A stretch of DNA of 64,000 bases from Microbacterium sp. MYb45 (lineage in GTDB: Bacteria; Actinomycetota; Actinomycetes; Actinomycetales; Microbacteriaceae): assembly GCF_002979655.1 (NCBI RefSeq), contig NZ_PCPG01000019.1:1-64000 (forward strand), in the 5' to 3' direction. The notes below the pieces were generated by a model. The model had not been told where the DNA came from. It worked only from the letters and a program-made list of their open reading frames with translations, and searched no databases. This document shows positions 42,008 to 50,637 of this stretch, in pieces (position 1 is the first letter of the stretch; every line of letters starts with the position of its first letter). A program made the position numbers and the translations under genes.

Positions 42008-42351
42008 CGCACTCTCCTCTCCGTACTCCGGTGGACGCCCGAGTACCGGACGTCCACGGTGCCGACCTCACGGCCGGCCAGTTCTCGCATGCCCTCGATC
42101 AGACCGGTGCGGAGTTCCTCCCCGCCGGCGACCAGGTCCGTTCGACGCGTCGATGCCACGGCCACGGGCACGGTGACCGCGATCCGCAGTGCACCGTGAT
42201 CGTCCGACAGCTGCACCCCGACGTCGCGAGCCGAGACCCGGGCGACATCGTGCGCGATGCCGACGGCGAGCCGCTGCAGTGCGCGGGCGGTGAAGGTCGT
42301 CGTCCCCACGACGACGCCTCCCCCTGCCTGCGATGAGCGGTCGGCCGTCAT
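42004..42351 (-). CDS. Short Asp23-like protein
   Basis: A 115-residue soluble protein: TTTFTARALQRLAVGIAHDVARVSARDVGVQLSDDHGALRIAVTVPV has the strand-turn-strand pattern of Asp23 domains, followed by a helix rich in Glu and Arg and by TVDVRYSGVH. ATG 42351 overlaps the upstream stop (ATGA). It probably assembles with the main Asp23 protein. Confidence 0.65.
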   Translation of the reverse strand: MTADRSSQAGGGVVVGTTTFTARALQRLAVGIAHDVARVSARDVGVQLSDDHGALRIAVTVPVAVASTRRTDLVAGGEELRTGLIEGMRELAGREVGTVDVRYSGVHRSTERRVR

Positions 42352-42539
42352 GAGGAGGAGCGCCGGCCTCGGAAGACCTCGGCGAGCGCCCGCAGGTCGA
42401 GTCGACCGTCGATGATGCGGCCGGCGACCGCGCCCACCAGCATCGCCAGGGCCACGAGCAGGAACGCCCAGAAGCCGAGGGCGATCCAGGTCAGCGTGAG
42501 AGCAGCCGCTGCCGCCGCTCCGATCACCGACGCGGTCAC
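42348..42539 (-). CDS. Small two-helix membrane protein (DUF2273-like)
   Basis: A 63-residue protein, almost entirely two hydrophobic helices (SVIGAAAAAALTLTWIALGF and AFLLVALAMLVGAVAGRIID) ending in a basic tail with RGRRSSS. GTG 42539 overlaps the Asp23 gene stop (GTGA). Its size, position and GAVAGRIIDGRLDL match the small DUF2273-type proteins of Asp23 operons. Confidence 0.65.
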   Translation of the reverse strand: MTASVIGAAAAAALTLTWIALGFWAFLLVALAMLVGAVAGRIIDGRLDLRALAEVFRGRRSSS

Positions 42540-42979
42540 TGGACTCGCGTCTCCTGCGTGCCGTCGCCCTCGTCATCGGAGGGGATGTGCACATCGTTGA
42601 CGGTCACGTTGACCTCGGCGACCTCCATGCCCACCAGTTCCACCATGGCGCGGTGGATGGCGGCGCGGACGTCGTCCGCCACCTTCTGGAGGGAGACCGG
42701 GTACTCGGCGACGATCGTCACGTCGACCGCGACCTGAGTCTCCCCGACCTCCACGCGGATCCCCTGCGAGAGGTCGGTGGTATTGAGCGCGTCGCGGATG
42801 GCCCCCACCATGCGCGCGGTGCCCCCACCGAGTGCGTAGACGCCGCTGACCTCGCGAGCGGCGATGCCGGCGATCTTGGCCACCACCGCATCCTCGATCG
42901 TGGTCTTGCCCGCAGCAGCCCCCTGCTGCGGTGCGACGATCTGGGTCTTGGGCTGAGTACTGCCGGTCACGTTCGCCAT
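42536..42979 (-). CDS. Asp23/Gls24-family envelope stress response protein
   Basis: A 147-residue cytoplasmic protein with the full Asp23 pattern: TTIEDAVVAKIAGIAAREVSGVYAL, then QGIRVEVGETQVAVDVTIVAEYPVSL, QKVADDVRAAIHRAMVELVGMEVAEVNVTVNDVHI. First gene of the envelope-stress operon (42979 to 38897). ATG 42979 is used because AAGGAG seven to eight bases before it includes codons of a further ATG at 42994. Confidence 0.88.
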   Translation of the reverse strand: MANVTGSTQPKTQIVAPQQGAAAGKTTIEDAVVAKIAGIAAREVSGVYALGGGTARMVGAIRDALNTTDLSQGIRVEVGETQVAVDVTIVAEYPVSLQKVADDVRAAIHRAMVELVGMEVAEVNVTVNDVHIPSDDEGDGTQETRVQ

Positions 42980-43135
42980 CTCGAGCTCCTTCATCCGTGT
43001 ATCCGTCCCCCTGCGGAGTGCGGGTCGCCGTTCAGCGACACCACTAGGACGGATGCCGGGCGGAGAACGTCACAGATTCGTCGGAACTTTTTCGTCCCCG
43101 CCTGAGCGGGCACTCACAGTGCACTCCAAGGAAGA

Positions 43136-43153
43136 GAGTGCAATATTGCACTC
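43136..43153. promoter_or_regulatory. 18-bp perfect palindrome, operator of the TetR-type gene
   Basis: GAGTGCAATATTGCACTC is a perfect inverted repeat ending one base before the TetR start codon. Half-site-like copies (AGTGCACTCC at 43119, CAGTGCAG at 43164) flank it. This is the expected autorepression site controlling the regulator and the MFS pump 3' of it. Confidence 0.75.
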
Positions 43154-43154
43154 C

Positions 43155-43766
43155 ATGAGCGACAGTGCAGATTCACTGCGGGAGCAGCGCAAGCGCGAGA
43201 CGTCCCGTGCACTCACCGATGCCGCCCGCCGACTGACGACGGAGCAGGGCTTCGCGGGTTTCACCATCGAAGAGCTGTGCGCCGAGGTGGGCGTGTCCCG
43301 ACGCACCTTCTTCAACTACTTCGAGAGCAAGGAGAACGCGGTCTTCGGGTTCGCCACCATCGACTCGCGCCAGGAGGCCCTCGAAGAGGAGTTCGCCTCG
43401 CAGCACGGTGACCTGCTCGACGACTTCATCGAGCTGACGATCCGCCGCTTCGAGCTGTTCAACCCGGTCGAGGATGCTCCGGCGATGTTCGCCGTGATCG
43501 AGCAGGAGCCGCGTCTGCTCAAGGCCGCGTTCGAGCAGCTCGCCAAGAACGAGCGCCGCGACGGCGAGCTGATCCTCCGCCGCATCCCCGACGCCCCCGA
43601 TGCCGAGCTCCGCGCCGAGGTGATCGTGCACACCGTCGGCGCGCTCGTGCGGATGAGCATGGACCAGCTCCTGCACCACCAGGCCACCGAGCCGTTCAGC
43701 GATCTCATCACCCGACGTCTCGACCTCGCCCGCTCGCTCTACGCACCGTCACAGAAAGACCTCTGA
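43155..43766 (+). CDS. TetR-family repressor
   Basis: A 203-residue protein. The N-terminal helix-turn-helix is RRLTTEQGFAGFTIEELCAEVGVSRRTFFNYFESKE, a strong TetR match; the remaining 140 residues are the helical ligand domain (LDDFIELTIRRFELFNPVEDAPAM). ATG 43155 follows the 18-bp palindrome directly, so the bound repressor would block its own initiation. The MFS gene starts at the base after its stop codon, so the two form an operon; a drug-responsive pump switch is likely. Confidence 0.9.
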   Translation: MSDSADSLREQRKRETSRALTDAARRLTTEQGFAGFTIEELCAEVGVSRRTFFNYFESKENAVFGFATIDSRQEALEEEFASQHGDLLDDFIELTIRRFELFNPVEDAPAMFAVIEQEPRLLKAAFEQLAKNERRDGELILRRIPDAPDAELRAEVIVHTVGALVRMSMDQLLHHQATEPFSDLITRRLDLARSLYAPSQKDL

Positions 43767-45437
43767 ATGTCCGCCACCGCCACGAAGGATGCGCCCTTCC
43801 TGCTCACGAAGCGCCGCATCTGGATCATCTTCAGCGCCCTCATCGCGGGCATGCTGCTCTCCAGCCTCGATCAGACCATCGTCTCGACCGCCATGCCGAC
43901 CATCGTCGGGCAGCTCGGCGGCGTCGACCACCAGGTCTGGATCACCACCGCCTACCTGCTCGCCACGACCATCGTGATGCCGATCTACGGCAAGTTCGGT
44001 GACGTCCTCGGCCGACGCAACCTGTTCCTGGTCGCCATCGCGCTGTTCACCCTGGCCTCGGTCGGCTGCGCCTTCGCCACCGACTTCTGGATGTTCGTCG
44101 TCTTCCGCGCCCTGCAGGGCCTCGGCGGCGGCGGCCTGATGATCCTGTCGCAGGCGATCATCGCCGACATCGTGCCGGCCAACGAGCGCGGCAAGTACAT
44201 GGGCCCGCTCGGCGCCGTGTTCGGTCTGTCGGCCGTCGCGGGGCCGCTCCTCGGCGGCTACTTCGTCGACCACCTGACCTGGCAGTGGGCGTTCTACATC
44301 AACATCCCCGTCGGCATCGCCGCGTTCATCATCGCTCTGGTCGCGCTGAAGCTGCCGAGCAAGAAGGCCGAGAAGCCGATCGACATCTTCGGCGTGATCT
44401 TCCTCTCGATCGCGACCACCTGCCTGATCTTCTTCACCGACTTCGGCGGCGACAAGGAGTTCGGCTGGGATTCGCTGGCCACCTGGGCCTGGGGCGCCGG
44501 CCTGATCGTCGCAGCCACGGCCTTCGTCATCACGGAATCGCGGGTCAAGGACCCGATCATCCCGCTCAGCCTCTTCCGCAACCCGATCTTCGTGAACGCG
44601 ACCGCGATCGGACTGGTGCTCGGGATCGGCATGTTCGCGGCGATCGGCTTCGTGCCGACCTTCCTGCAGATGTCGTCCGGCACCTCGGCGGCGGAATCCG
44701 GTCTGCTGATGATCCCGATGATGGTGGGCCTGATGGGCACGTCGATCTTCTCGGGCATCGCGATCTCCAAGACCGGCAAGTACAAGATCTATCCGATCCT
44801 CGGCACGATCATCACCGGCATCGCGATGGTCTCGATGACCACCCTGTCGGCCTCCACACCGATCTGGTTGATCTGCACGTTCCTGTTCGTGTTCGGCGCC
44901 GGACTCGGCCTCATCATGCAGGTCGTCGTCCTGGTCGTGCAGAACGCGGTCCCCGCGGGCGAGCTCGGCACCGCCACCAGCACGAACAACTACTTCCGCG
45001 AGGTCGGCGCGTCGCTGGGGACCGCCGTGTTCGGCACGATCTTCACCACGCGCCTGACCGAGAACCTCACCGGGGTCTTCGCCGGGGCCGGCGCCTCGCC
45101 GGATGCCGCCTCCCAGGCCGCGTCCACGATCGACCCCGCGACGCTGAACACCCTCCCCGACGAGGTGCGCGACGGCATCGTCACCGCGTACGCGGACGCT
45201 CTGGCGCCGGTGTTCTGGTACCTCGTACCCTTCATCGCACTCGCACTCGTGTTGTCGCTGTTCCTCAAGCAGATCCCGCTGTCCGATCAGGCCGGACTCG
45301 TCGCCCGCGGCGAGGCGATCAGCGGTGAGGAAGCGGAGCGCATGGAAGCCGAGCAGCGGGGCATCGCCCATCCGGACGGCCTCGCGACGGCGGATGCCGG
45401 GCCGACGGACACAGGTTCCACACCGACGGTCCGCTGA
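43767..45437 (+). CDS. DHA2-family (EmrB/QacA-type) MFS multidrug exporter
   Basis: A 556-residue proton antiporter with 14 helices. Hallmarks are LLSSLDQTIVSTAMPTIVGQLGG in helix 1, TTIVMPIYGKFGDVLGRRNLF (motif A), and LGGGGLMILSQAIIADIVPANERGKYMG, GAVFGLSAVAGPLLGGYFVD (motif C). The C-terminal tail is long, acidic and hydrophilic. Co-transcribed with the TetR gene. Substrate unknown; hydrophobic drugs or detergents are usual for the family. Confidence 0.93.
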   Translation: MSATATKDAPFLLTKRRIWIIFSALIAGMLLSSLDQTIVSTAMPTIVGQLGGVDHQVWITTAYLLATTIVMPIYGKFGDVLGRRNLFLVAIALFTLASVGCAFATDFWMFVVFRALQGLGGGGLMILSQAIIADIVPANERGKYMGPLGAVFGLSAVAGPLLGGYFVDHLTWQWAFYINIPVGIAAFIIALVALKLPSKKAEKPIDIFGVIFLSIATTCLIFFTDFGGDKEFGWDSLATWAWGAGLIVAATAFVITESRVKDPIIPLSLFRNPIFVNATAIGLVLGIGMFAAIGFVPTFLQMSSGTSAAESGLLMIPMMVGLMGTSIFSGIAISKTGKYKIYPILGTIITGIAMVSMTTLSASTPIWLICTFLFVFGAGLGLIMQVVVLVVQNAVPAGELGTATSTNNYFREVGASLGTAVFGTIFTTRLTENLTGVFAGAGASPDAASQAASTIDPATLNTLPDEVRDGIVTAYADALAPVFWYLVPFIALALVLSLFLKQIPLSDQAGLVARGEAISGEEAERMEAEQRGIAHPDGLATADAGPTDTGSTPTVR

Positions 45438-45443
45438 CATCCT

Positions 45444-45479
45444 CGCGCCCTCACCCTTCTGATGAAGGGTGAGGGCGCG
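45444..45479 (+). terminator. 15-bp perfect hairpin after the MFS gene
   Basis: CGCGCCCTCACCCTT (45444-45458) pairs completely with AAGGGTGAGGGCGCG (45465-45479) around CTGATG, starting seven bases after the stop codon. No T-run follows, but the position and perfect stem support termination. Confidence 0.65.
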
Positions 45480-45549
45480 GTGGTGTCAAGCCCCTCCCTT
45501 TCCGCGAAGCGAGCGGTCATCCTTCATCGTGGGGACAGGCAGGAGAACG

Positions 45550-45858
45550 ATGGAGCACGACCCGGACCGCAGGTTCGCCCTGGCGCGCGTCGGCGACACC
45601 GACTGGGCGATCCATGATCTGCACTACCCGGAGGGCGATCACCGCCGAGTGGTCTGCACGATCTTCGAAGACGCGCCGACGGAGTTCGAGGTCCTGTGGC
45701 GACGCGACCTCCCCCTCGCCCTGCGGTACAGCTCCGCAGAGGACGTGCTCGACGCCGTCCGGAGGTTCCAGGACGCCTCTCGGGCGACGCGGCCGATCCC
45801 GATCCCGCACCTCCCACCGACGCGCAACCGGGGTGCGGGTCGGAGCGCTCCTCGCTGA
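45550..45858 (+). CDS. Small hypothetical protein, basic C-terminus
   Basis: A 102-residue protein with no recognised family. The first 75 residues look folded (RFALARVGDTDWAIHDLHYPEGDHRRVVC, EVLWRRDLPLALRYSSAEDVLDAVRRF); the last 25 are Pro/Arg-rich and disordered. ATG 45550 has AGGAG six bases before it, and codon use is normal, which supports a real gene. Between the MFS operon and the CPBP protease gene. Confidence 0.7.
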   Translation: MEHDPDRRFALARVGDTDWAIHDLHYPEGDHRRVVCTIFEDAPTEFEVLWRRDLPLALRYSSAEDVLDAVRRFQDASRATRPIPIPHLPPTRNRGAGRSAPR

Positions 45859-45948
45859 CACGCCGAGATGCCTCCGCTGGACGCACAGCGCCGGCCTGCG
45901 CAAAACTGACGTGAACACGCCGGCCCTCCCCCACCGCCTGGAGTCCTC

Positions 45949-46776
45949 ATGACCTCTCCCGCACCCACCGCCACGTTCTGGAAGAGGTTCTGGGAAAAGG
46001 GCGGATGGTGGCGAGCGCTCCTCCTCACGGCCGCGTACTTCGTCCTCTTCCAGCTGCTCTCGCTGTCGTTCACTCCACTCGCGCTGAACATCCAGGAACC
46101 GAGCAGCGCGGCGGGCCTCGCCGTGTTCTACGTCCTGCCCGAACTCGTCGGGGCCGTCATCCTCGCCGCCTTCACCCTCTCGGTCGGGTGGTGGCGCGAG
46201 GTCTTCGGCCGGCAGCCGATCCGCGGCCGAGGCTGGATGTGGATCGCCATCGTTGTGGTGCTGCTGTTCAACATCCTCCGCTTCGCGACGATCGACTACG
46301 GCAAGGCGGGCTTCGACGTCGTGCTGACGTGGCTCCTGGCCGGACTCCTGATCGGCTTCACCGAAGAGGTGCTCACTCGCGGCCTGGTCGTGAACCTGAT
46401 GCGCAAGGCGGGCCACCGCGAGGTCGTGGTGGCCGTGGTCTCGGCCGCCCTCTTCGCGGGACTGCACGCGGGCAACCTGCTCAACGGGCAGAACCTCCTC
46501 GCGACCGGGTTCCAGCTGGTCTACACCTTCGCCTTCGGCATCCTGATGTACCTCGCGCTCCGCGTGACCGGAACGATCATCGCGCCGATCCTGCTGCACG
46601 CGAGCACCGACCCGAGCATCTTCCTGCAGACCGCCTACCCGGCGGAGGGCGCGCTCACGGGCTTCGCCGGTCTCGGCAACATCGTGGTGGTCGTCGCCGG
46701 CTTCGTGACGATCTTCTTCATCCGCGGCCGCGTCGGCGACGCGCATCCGGACTTCAGCGAGACACGTCCGGCCTGA
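45949..46776 (+). CDS. CPBP-family intramembrane metalloprotease
   Basis: A 275-residue membrane protein with about eight helices. The Abi/CPBP motifs are present in order: EEVLTRGLVVNLM (Glu-Glu-x3-Arg), FAGLHAGNLLNG (second motif with His), and PILLHASTDPS (third His). Members cleave membrane peptides or process isoprenylated or bacteriocin-type substrates. ATG 45949 has GGAG before it. Convergent with the mutarotase gene, seven bases apart. Confidence 0.88.
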   Translation: MTSPAPTATFWKRFWEKGGWWRALLLTAAYFVLFQLLSLSFTPLALNIQEPSSAAGLAVFYVLPELVGAVILAAFTLSVGWWREVFGRQPIRGRGWMWIAIVVVLLFNILRFATIDYGKAGFDVVLTWLLAGLLIGFTEEVLTRGLVVNLMRKAGHREVVVAVVSAALFAGLHAGNLLNGQNLLATGFQLVYTFAFGILMYLALRVTGTIIAPILLHASTDPSIFLQTAYPAEGALTGFAGLGNIVVVVAGFVTIFFIRGRVGDAHPDFSETRPA

Positions 46777-46783
46777 CCGCGCG

Positions 46784-47119
46784 TCACGCGTCGGTGCCGC
46801 GCTGCACCGACAGCGCCCACACCTGCTCGATCGGGGTGAAGCCGTCCTCGCCATCAGCACCGTGGAAGCCTTCGACGAACCGGCCGATGTCGGCCTGCCA
46901 CGCGTCGTTCACCGGCGAGGCCTCGACGACGCGCATCGCGGCCTCGAAGTCGTCGCATTCGACCAGGTGGAACAGGTCGCGACCGGAGCGCCAGATCGTC
47001 CAGTCGTGGATGCCCGCGACGCCGAAGAGGTCGCGCAGCGCATCGGGGATCCGGGCGTGGTGGGATCGGTAGTCGTCGACCGCACCCTCGGCGATGATCG
47101 AATGCAGGGCGATGCGCAT
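46784..47119 (-). CDS. L-rhamnose/L-fucose-type mutarotase (RhaU/YiiL family)
   Basis: A 111-residue enzyme interconverting sugar anomers: RIALHSIIAEGAVDDYRSHHARI, HDWTIWRSGRDLFHLVECDDFEAA and NDAWQADIGRFVE carry the His and Trp residues of the COG3254 family. Members act on L-rhamnose or, as type-2 mutarotases, L-fucose. Last gene of the seven-gene sugar operon; ATG 47119 has GAGGGGA before it. Confidence 0.85.
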   Translation of the reverse strand: MRIALHSIIAEGAVDDYRSHHARIPDALRDLFGVAGIHDWTIWRSGRDLFHLVECDDFEAAMRVVEASPVNDAWQADIGRFVEGFHGADGEDGFTPIEQVWALSVQRGTDA

Positions 47120-47135
47120 GTGGTCCCCTCCGCGC

Positions 47136-48119
47136 TCAGATCGATTCCGGCGACAGGACATGCCCGGCGTGCTCCAACGCGTTCCACAGCTCCGCAGGAA
47201 TCACCGCCGTCGCGCGGGCGACGGCCTCCGTCACCTGCTGCACCCCGCGCATCCCCACGACGGCCGAGGCCACCTGCGGCATCCGCAGCGGATACTGCAC
47301 GGCGGCCGACGGCAGCGTCACGCCATGCGCGCGGCAGATGCGCTCGAGCTCGCGCGCCCGCTCCACTACGTCCTGGGGCGCATCGGCGTAGTCGTAGCTG
47401 ACCCGGTCGGGCACGCTGTCACGGGCGAGGAGTCCCGAGTTGTAGACGGCGGCGGCGACCACCGCGACACCACGCTCGCGCGCGAGCCGCAGCATCCGCA
47501 GACTGGCGGCCTGCTCGAGGAGCGTGAGTCGCCCGGCGCACATCACGATGTCCGTGTCGGTCTGCTCGATCAGGTCGGCGAGCATTCCGGCCTGGTTCAT
47601 TCCGGCGCCGTATGCCCCGATCACGCCCTCGTCGCGCAGTGCCGACAGCGTCTGCGCGCCCGTGGTCCTGGCGGCGTCGAGGTGATCGTCCGGGTCGTGC
47701 ATGTACACGACGTCGACCCGGTCGAGTCCGAGCCGGTCCAGGCTCGCCTCGATCGAACGCAGGATCCCGTCGCGGCTGAGGTCGTACACGCGCCTTACAT
47801 CGGACGGCACGTCGAAGAGGTTGTCCAGGTCGCGGAGATGGGCTGTCTCCGGGCTCGGGACGAGTAGTCGCCCGGCTTTCGTGGAGAGCACGTACTCATC
47901 CCGCGGATACGCGGCGAGCGCGCGGCCGAGTCGGCGCTCCGAGAGCCCGAGTCCGTAGTGGGGCGCCGTGTCGAAGTAGCGGATGCCGGCGTCCCAGGCC
48001 GCGTGCACCGACGCTTCCGCCTCCTCGTCGGTCATCACGCTGCCCAGATTGCCGAGCTGGGCGCATCCCATGCCGAGGATGCTGACGTCGAGCCCGCGAT
48101 GCGTGCGAACGGGGATCAT
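47136..48119 (-). CDS. Aldo/keto reductase, L-fucose/aldose 1-dehydrogenase-like
   Basis: A 327-residue NAD(P) enzyme. LGMGCAQLGNLGS, IRYFDTAPHYGLGLSERRLGRAL (Asp and Tyr of the catalytic tetrad), VLSTKAGRLL (Lys) and VDVVYMHDPDD (His) match the AKR group of L-fucose and D-threo-aldose 1-dehydrogenases. Predicted to oxidise the imported sugar at C1 to a lactone; no lactonase gene is in the window. ATG 48119 overlaps the ATPase gene stop (ATGA). Confidence 0.85.
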   Translation of the reverse strand: MIPVRTHRGLDVSILGMGCAQLGNLGSVMTDEEAEASVHAAWDAGIRYFDTAPHYGLGLSERRLGRALAAYPRDEYVLSTKAGRLLVPSPETAHLRDLDNLFDVPSDVRRVYDLSRDGILRSIEASLDRLGLDRVDVVYMHDPDDHLDAARTTGAQTLSALRDEGVIGAYGAGMNQAGMLADLIEQTDTDIVMCAGRLTLLEQAASLRMLRLARERGVAVVAAAVYNSGLLARDSVPDRVSYDYADAPQDVVERARELERICRAHGVTLPSAAVQYPLRMPQVASAVVGMRGVQQVTEAVARATAVIPAELWNALEHAGHVLSPESI

Positions 48120-49636
48120 GAGGCCTCCACCGACGATCCGTGGATGTGACTCATCACGGCCGCGCTCATCGGCTGGTAATCGTGCGTGTTCTCGACGACA
48201 CCGCGCACGATGAACTGGTCCATCACGACGATGCGGTCGGCGAGAGTCACCATCTCGGCGAGGTCGCTCGAGATGAGCAGGATCGCCATGCCGTCGTCGG
48301 CGAGCCGCCAGATGAGCTCGTAGAACGCGCGCTTGGTGCGCACGTCGATTCCGACCGTCGGCTCGTCGATGATGAGCACACGGGTCCGCGCGGCGAGCCA
48401 CTTGGCCAGAGAGACCTTCTGCTGGTTGCCTCCGGAGAGCTGTCCGGCGAGCTGATCCTGCGAGCTGATCCTGATGTCCAGGGCGTCGACGTGGGTCTGC
48501 ACCGCGTCGCGCTCCGTGCGCCCGGGGACGAATCCGAGGACCTTCGAGATCTCCGACCAGATGGTGACGGCGACGTTGCGCGTGATCGACTGCAGGAGGA
48601 AGACTCCCTCCTCCTTGCGGTTCTCGGTGACGTAGCCGATGCGGAAACGGCGCAGGGCATCGCGCACGGAGCGGATCCGCACCGATCTGCCGTCGACCTT
48701 CACCTCTCCCCCGACGACCCGGTCGAGTCCGAGGATGGCTCGCGCGAGCTCGGTGCGGCCGGCGCCGACGAGCCCGTACATCCCGAGCACCTCTCCCGGA
48801 TGAACCGCGAGCGAGATGCGGCGATGCCCGGCGGCGGTGCTGACATCCGTCAGCTCGAGCGCGGGCGTGACGGTGCGGTCGACCTCGCGCTCCTCGACCT
48901 CCAGATCGGCGAGCGTGCGGCCGACCATCCGCGCGACGACCTCGTCATGGGTCGTGTCCGCGATCGGCTGCGAGGGCATGACGGTGCTGCCGTCGCGGAG
49001 CACCGTGATCGCATCGCAGTGCGCGAACACCTCGTCGAGCTTGTGGCTGACGAGGACGACGGCGGTGCCCTCGGCGCTGAGCTGGCGCACCACTTTGTAG
49101 AGCCGGTCGGCCTCGTCGTTGCTGAGTGAGGCGGTCGGTTCGTCGAGCAGGAGCACCTTGGCGCTGCGGTACAGGCCGCGGGCGATCTCCACGAGCTGGA
49201 TCTGCGCGGCCGAGAGCTCACGCATGGGCGTGCGGGGATCGATGTCGAGGTCGAGCATGTCCAGGCAGCGCTTCGACTCGCGCCACACCTGCCGCCAGTC
49301 GACCGCGCCCGCACGGCGGGGCATCGCGGAGAGGGCGATGTTCTCCCCCACGGTGAACTCGCGGACGACGTTGCGCTCCTGATGCACGACACCGATGCCG
49401 GCCGCCATCGCCTCCAGCGGGTTCGAGAACGAGATCTCCTCACCGCCCAGGATCAGGCTCCCGGAGTCAGCGCCCTGCACACCGGTCACGATCTTGATGA
49501 GCGTCGACTTGCCCGCGCCGTTCTCGCCCATGAGGGCGTGCACCGAGCCGGCCTCGAGGGTCAGGTTCGCGTCGGCGAGCGCGGTCACGCCAGGGAACGT
49601 CTTGCGCAGGTTCCGGACTTCCAGTGCGACGGTCAT
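48116..49636 (-). CDS. Sugar ABC transporter ATP-binding protein (RbsA type, two ATPase domains)
   Basis: A 506-residue protein with tandem ABC domains. Domain 1 has Walker A GENGAGKSTLIK, signature LSAAQIQLVEIARGL and Walker B VLLLDEPTASL; domain 2 has a degenerate Walker A region (GLVGAGRTEL), signature LSGGNQQKVSLAKWL and VLIIDEPTVGI, as in RbsA/AraG. It powers the two permeases encoded next to it. ATG 49636 overlaps the permease stop. Confidence 0.93.
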   Translation of the reverse strand: MTVALEVRNLRKTFPGVTALADANLTLEAGSVHALMGENGAGKSTLIKIVTGVQGADSGSLILGGEEISFSNPLEAMAAGIGVVHQERNVVREFTVGENIALSAMPRRAGAVDWRQVWRESKRCLDMLDLDIDPRTPMRELSAAQIQLVEIARGLYRSAKVLLLDEPTASLSNDEADRLYKVVRQLSAEGTAVVLVSHKLDEVFAHCDAITVLRDGSTVMPSQPIADTTHDEVVARMVGRTLADLEVEEREVDRTVTPALELTDVSTAAGHRRISLAVHPGEVLGMYGLVGAGRTELARAILGLDRVVGGEVKVDGRSVRIRSVRDALRRFRIGYVTENRKEEGVFLLQSITRNVAVTIWSEISKVLGFVPGRTERDAVQTHVDALDIRISSQDQLAGQLSGGNQQKVSLAKWLAARTRVLIIDEPTVGIDVRTKRAFYELIWRLADDGMAILLISSDLAEMVTLADRIVVMDQFIVRGVVENTHDYQPMSAAVMSHIHGSSVEAS

Positions 49637-50637
49637 CGCTTCACCTCCGCCAGTGCGGCTTCCGCCCGCAACGATCTGATCCTGCTGGCATGTCGAGACG
49701 CCTGCACCTCGCGCAGCTTGCCGAGAGCCACGGTACCCAGCACCACCGCACCGACGACGAAGTTCACGACCTCGGCGTCGAAGCGGAAGATCGGGCTGGC
49801 GGCATCCACGAGCCGCACGACCATCGCCGCGAGCACCGTGCCGAGGACTGCCACGGTCCCTCCGGCGAGCGCGACGCCGCCGATGATCGGTGCGGCGAAG
49901 CTCGGCAGCAGCCAGTCGCCGCCGACGGTCGTGTTCACACCGGGGAGGAACGAGATGCTCACCATCGCGGCGACGCCGCAGAGGAGTCCGGAGAGCGTGT
50001 GGGCCACGACGAGAGCGCGGTCGGTCGAGATTCCGGCGAGTTGCGCGGCCGAGGCGTTGCCCCCGCTGGCCAGGAGCTTGCGTCCCGACACCGTCTGCGC
50101 GAAGTACAGGGCGACGATCACGGCGACCACGAGCGTCATCAGGAAGATCGTGGGGATGCCCAGGATCTCCGACCGCCCGAAGGCGGCGAGCTCGGGCCAG
50201 GCCTTGCGCTCGATCGTACGGGTGCCCACGAGGGCGTACTGCACACCGATCAGGATCTGCGACATCGCGAGAGTCACGATGAAGCCGTTGATCCTGGTCC
50301 CGACGACCAGCAGACCGTTGACGAGGCCGAGGACGGCGCCGGTGAGCACGGCGACGAGGGCACCGATCCATGGGGGGACGCCCCAGGATGTGACGATCAC
50401 GCCGGTGAAGCAGGCCGCGACGCCGCCGATGGCACCGACCGCGAGGTTGAGCTGCCCGACGCAGAGCGTGATCATCTGGGCGAGCCCGATCAGGATCGGC
50501 ACGCTGACGAACCGGAAGAAGCTCGTCATCGACACCGGGCCGAAGAACTGTCCCGACGTCGCCATGCCCAGCACGGCGGCTCCGACCACGACGATCCCGA
50601 CCAGCAGGAGGTTGTTCGCGCTGATCATGCGTTTCAT
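49633..50637 (-). CDS. Sugar ABC transporter permease 2
   Basis: A 334-residue membrane protein of the RbsC/BPD_transp_2 family, about ten helices. MITLCVGQLNLAVGAIGGVAAC and GLVNGLLVVGTRINGFIVTLAMSQILIGVQYAL are family landmarks, and AQLAGISTDRALVVAHTLSGLLCG is the ATPase-coupling loop. Forms a heterodimer with permease 1. Overlaps both neighbouring genes by four bases. Confidence 0.9.
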   Translation of the reverse strand: MKRMISANNLLLVGIVVVGAAVLGMATSGQFFGPVSMTSFFRFVSVPILIGLAQMITLCVGQLNLAVGAIGGVAACFTGVIVTSWGVPPWIGALVAVLTGAVLGLVNGLLVVGTRINGFIVTLAMSQILIGVQYALVGTRTIERKAWPELAAFGRSEILGIPTIFLMTLVVAVIVALYFAQTVSGRKLLASGGNASAAQLAGISTDRALVVAHTLSGLLCGVAAMVSISFLPGVNTTVGGDWLLPSFAAPIIGGVALAGGTVAVLGTVLAAMVVRLVDAASPIFRFDAEVVNFVVGAVVLGTVALGKLREVQASRHASRIRSLRAEAALAEVKR

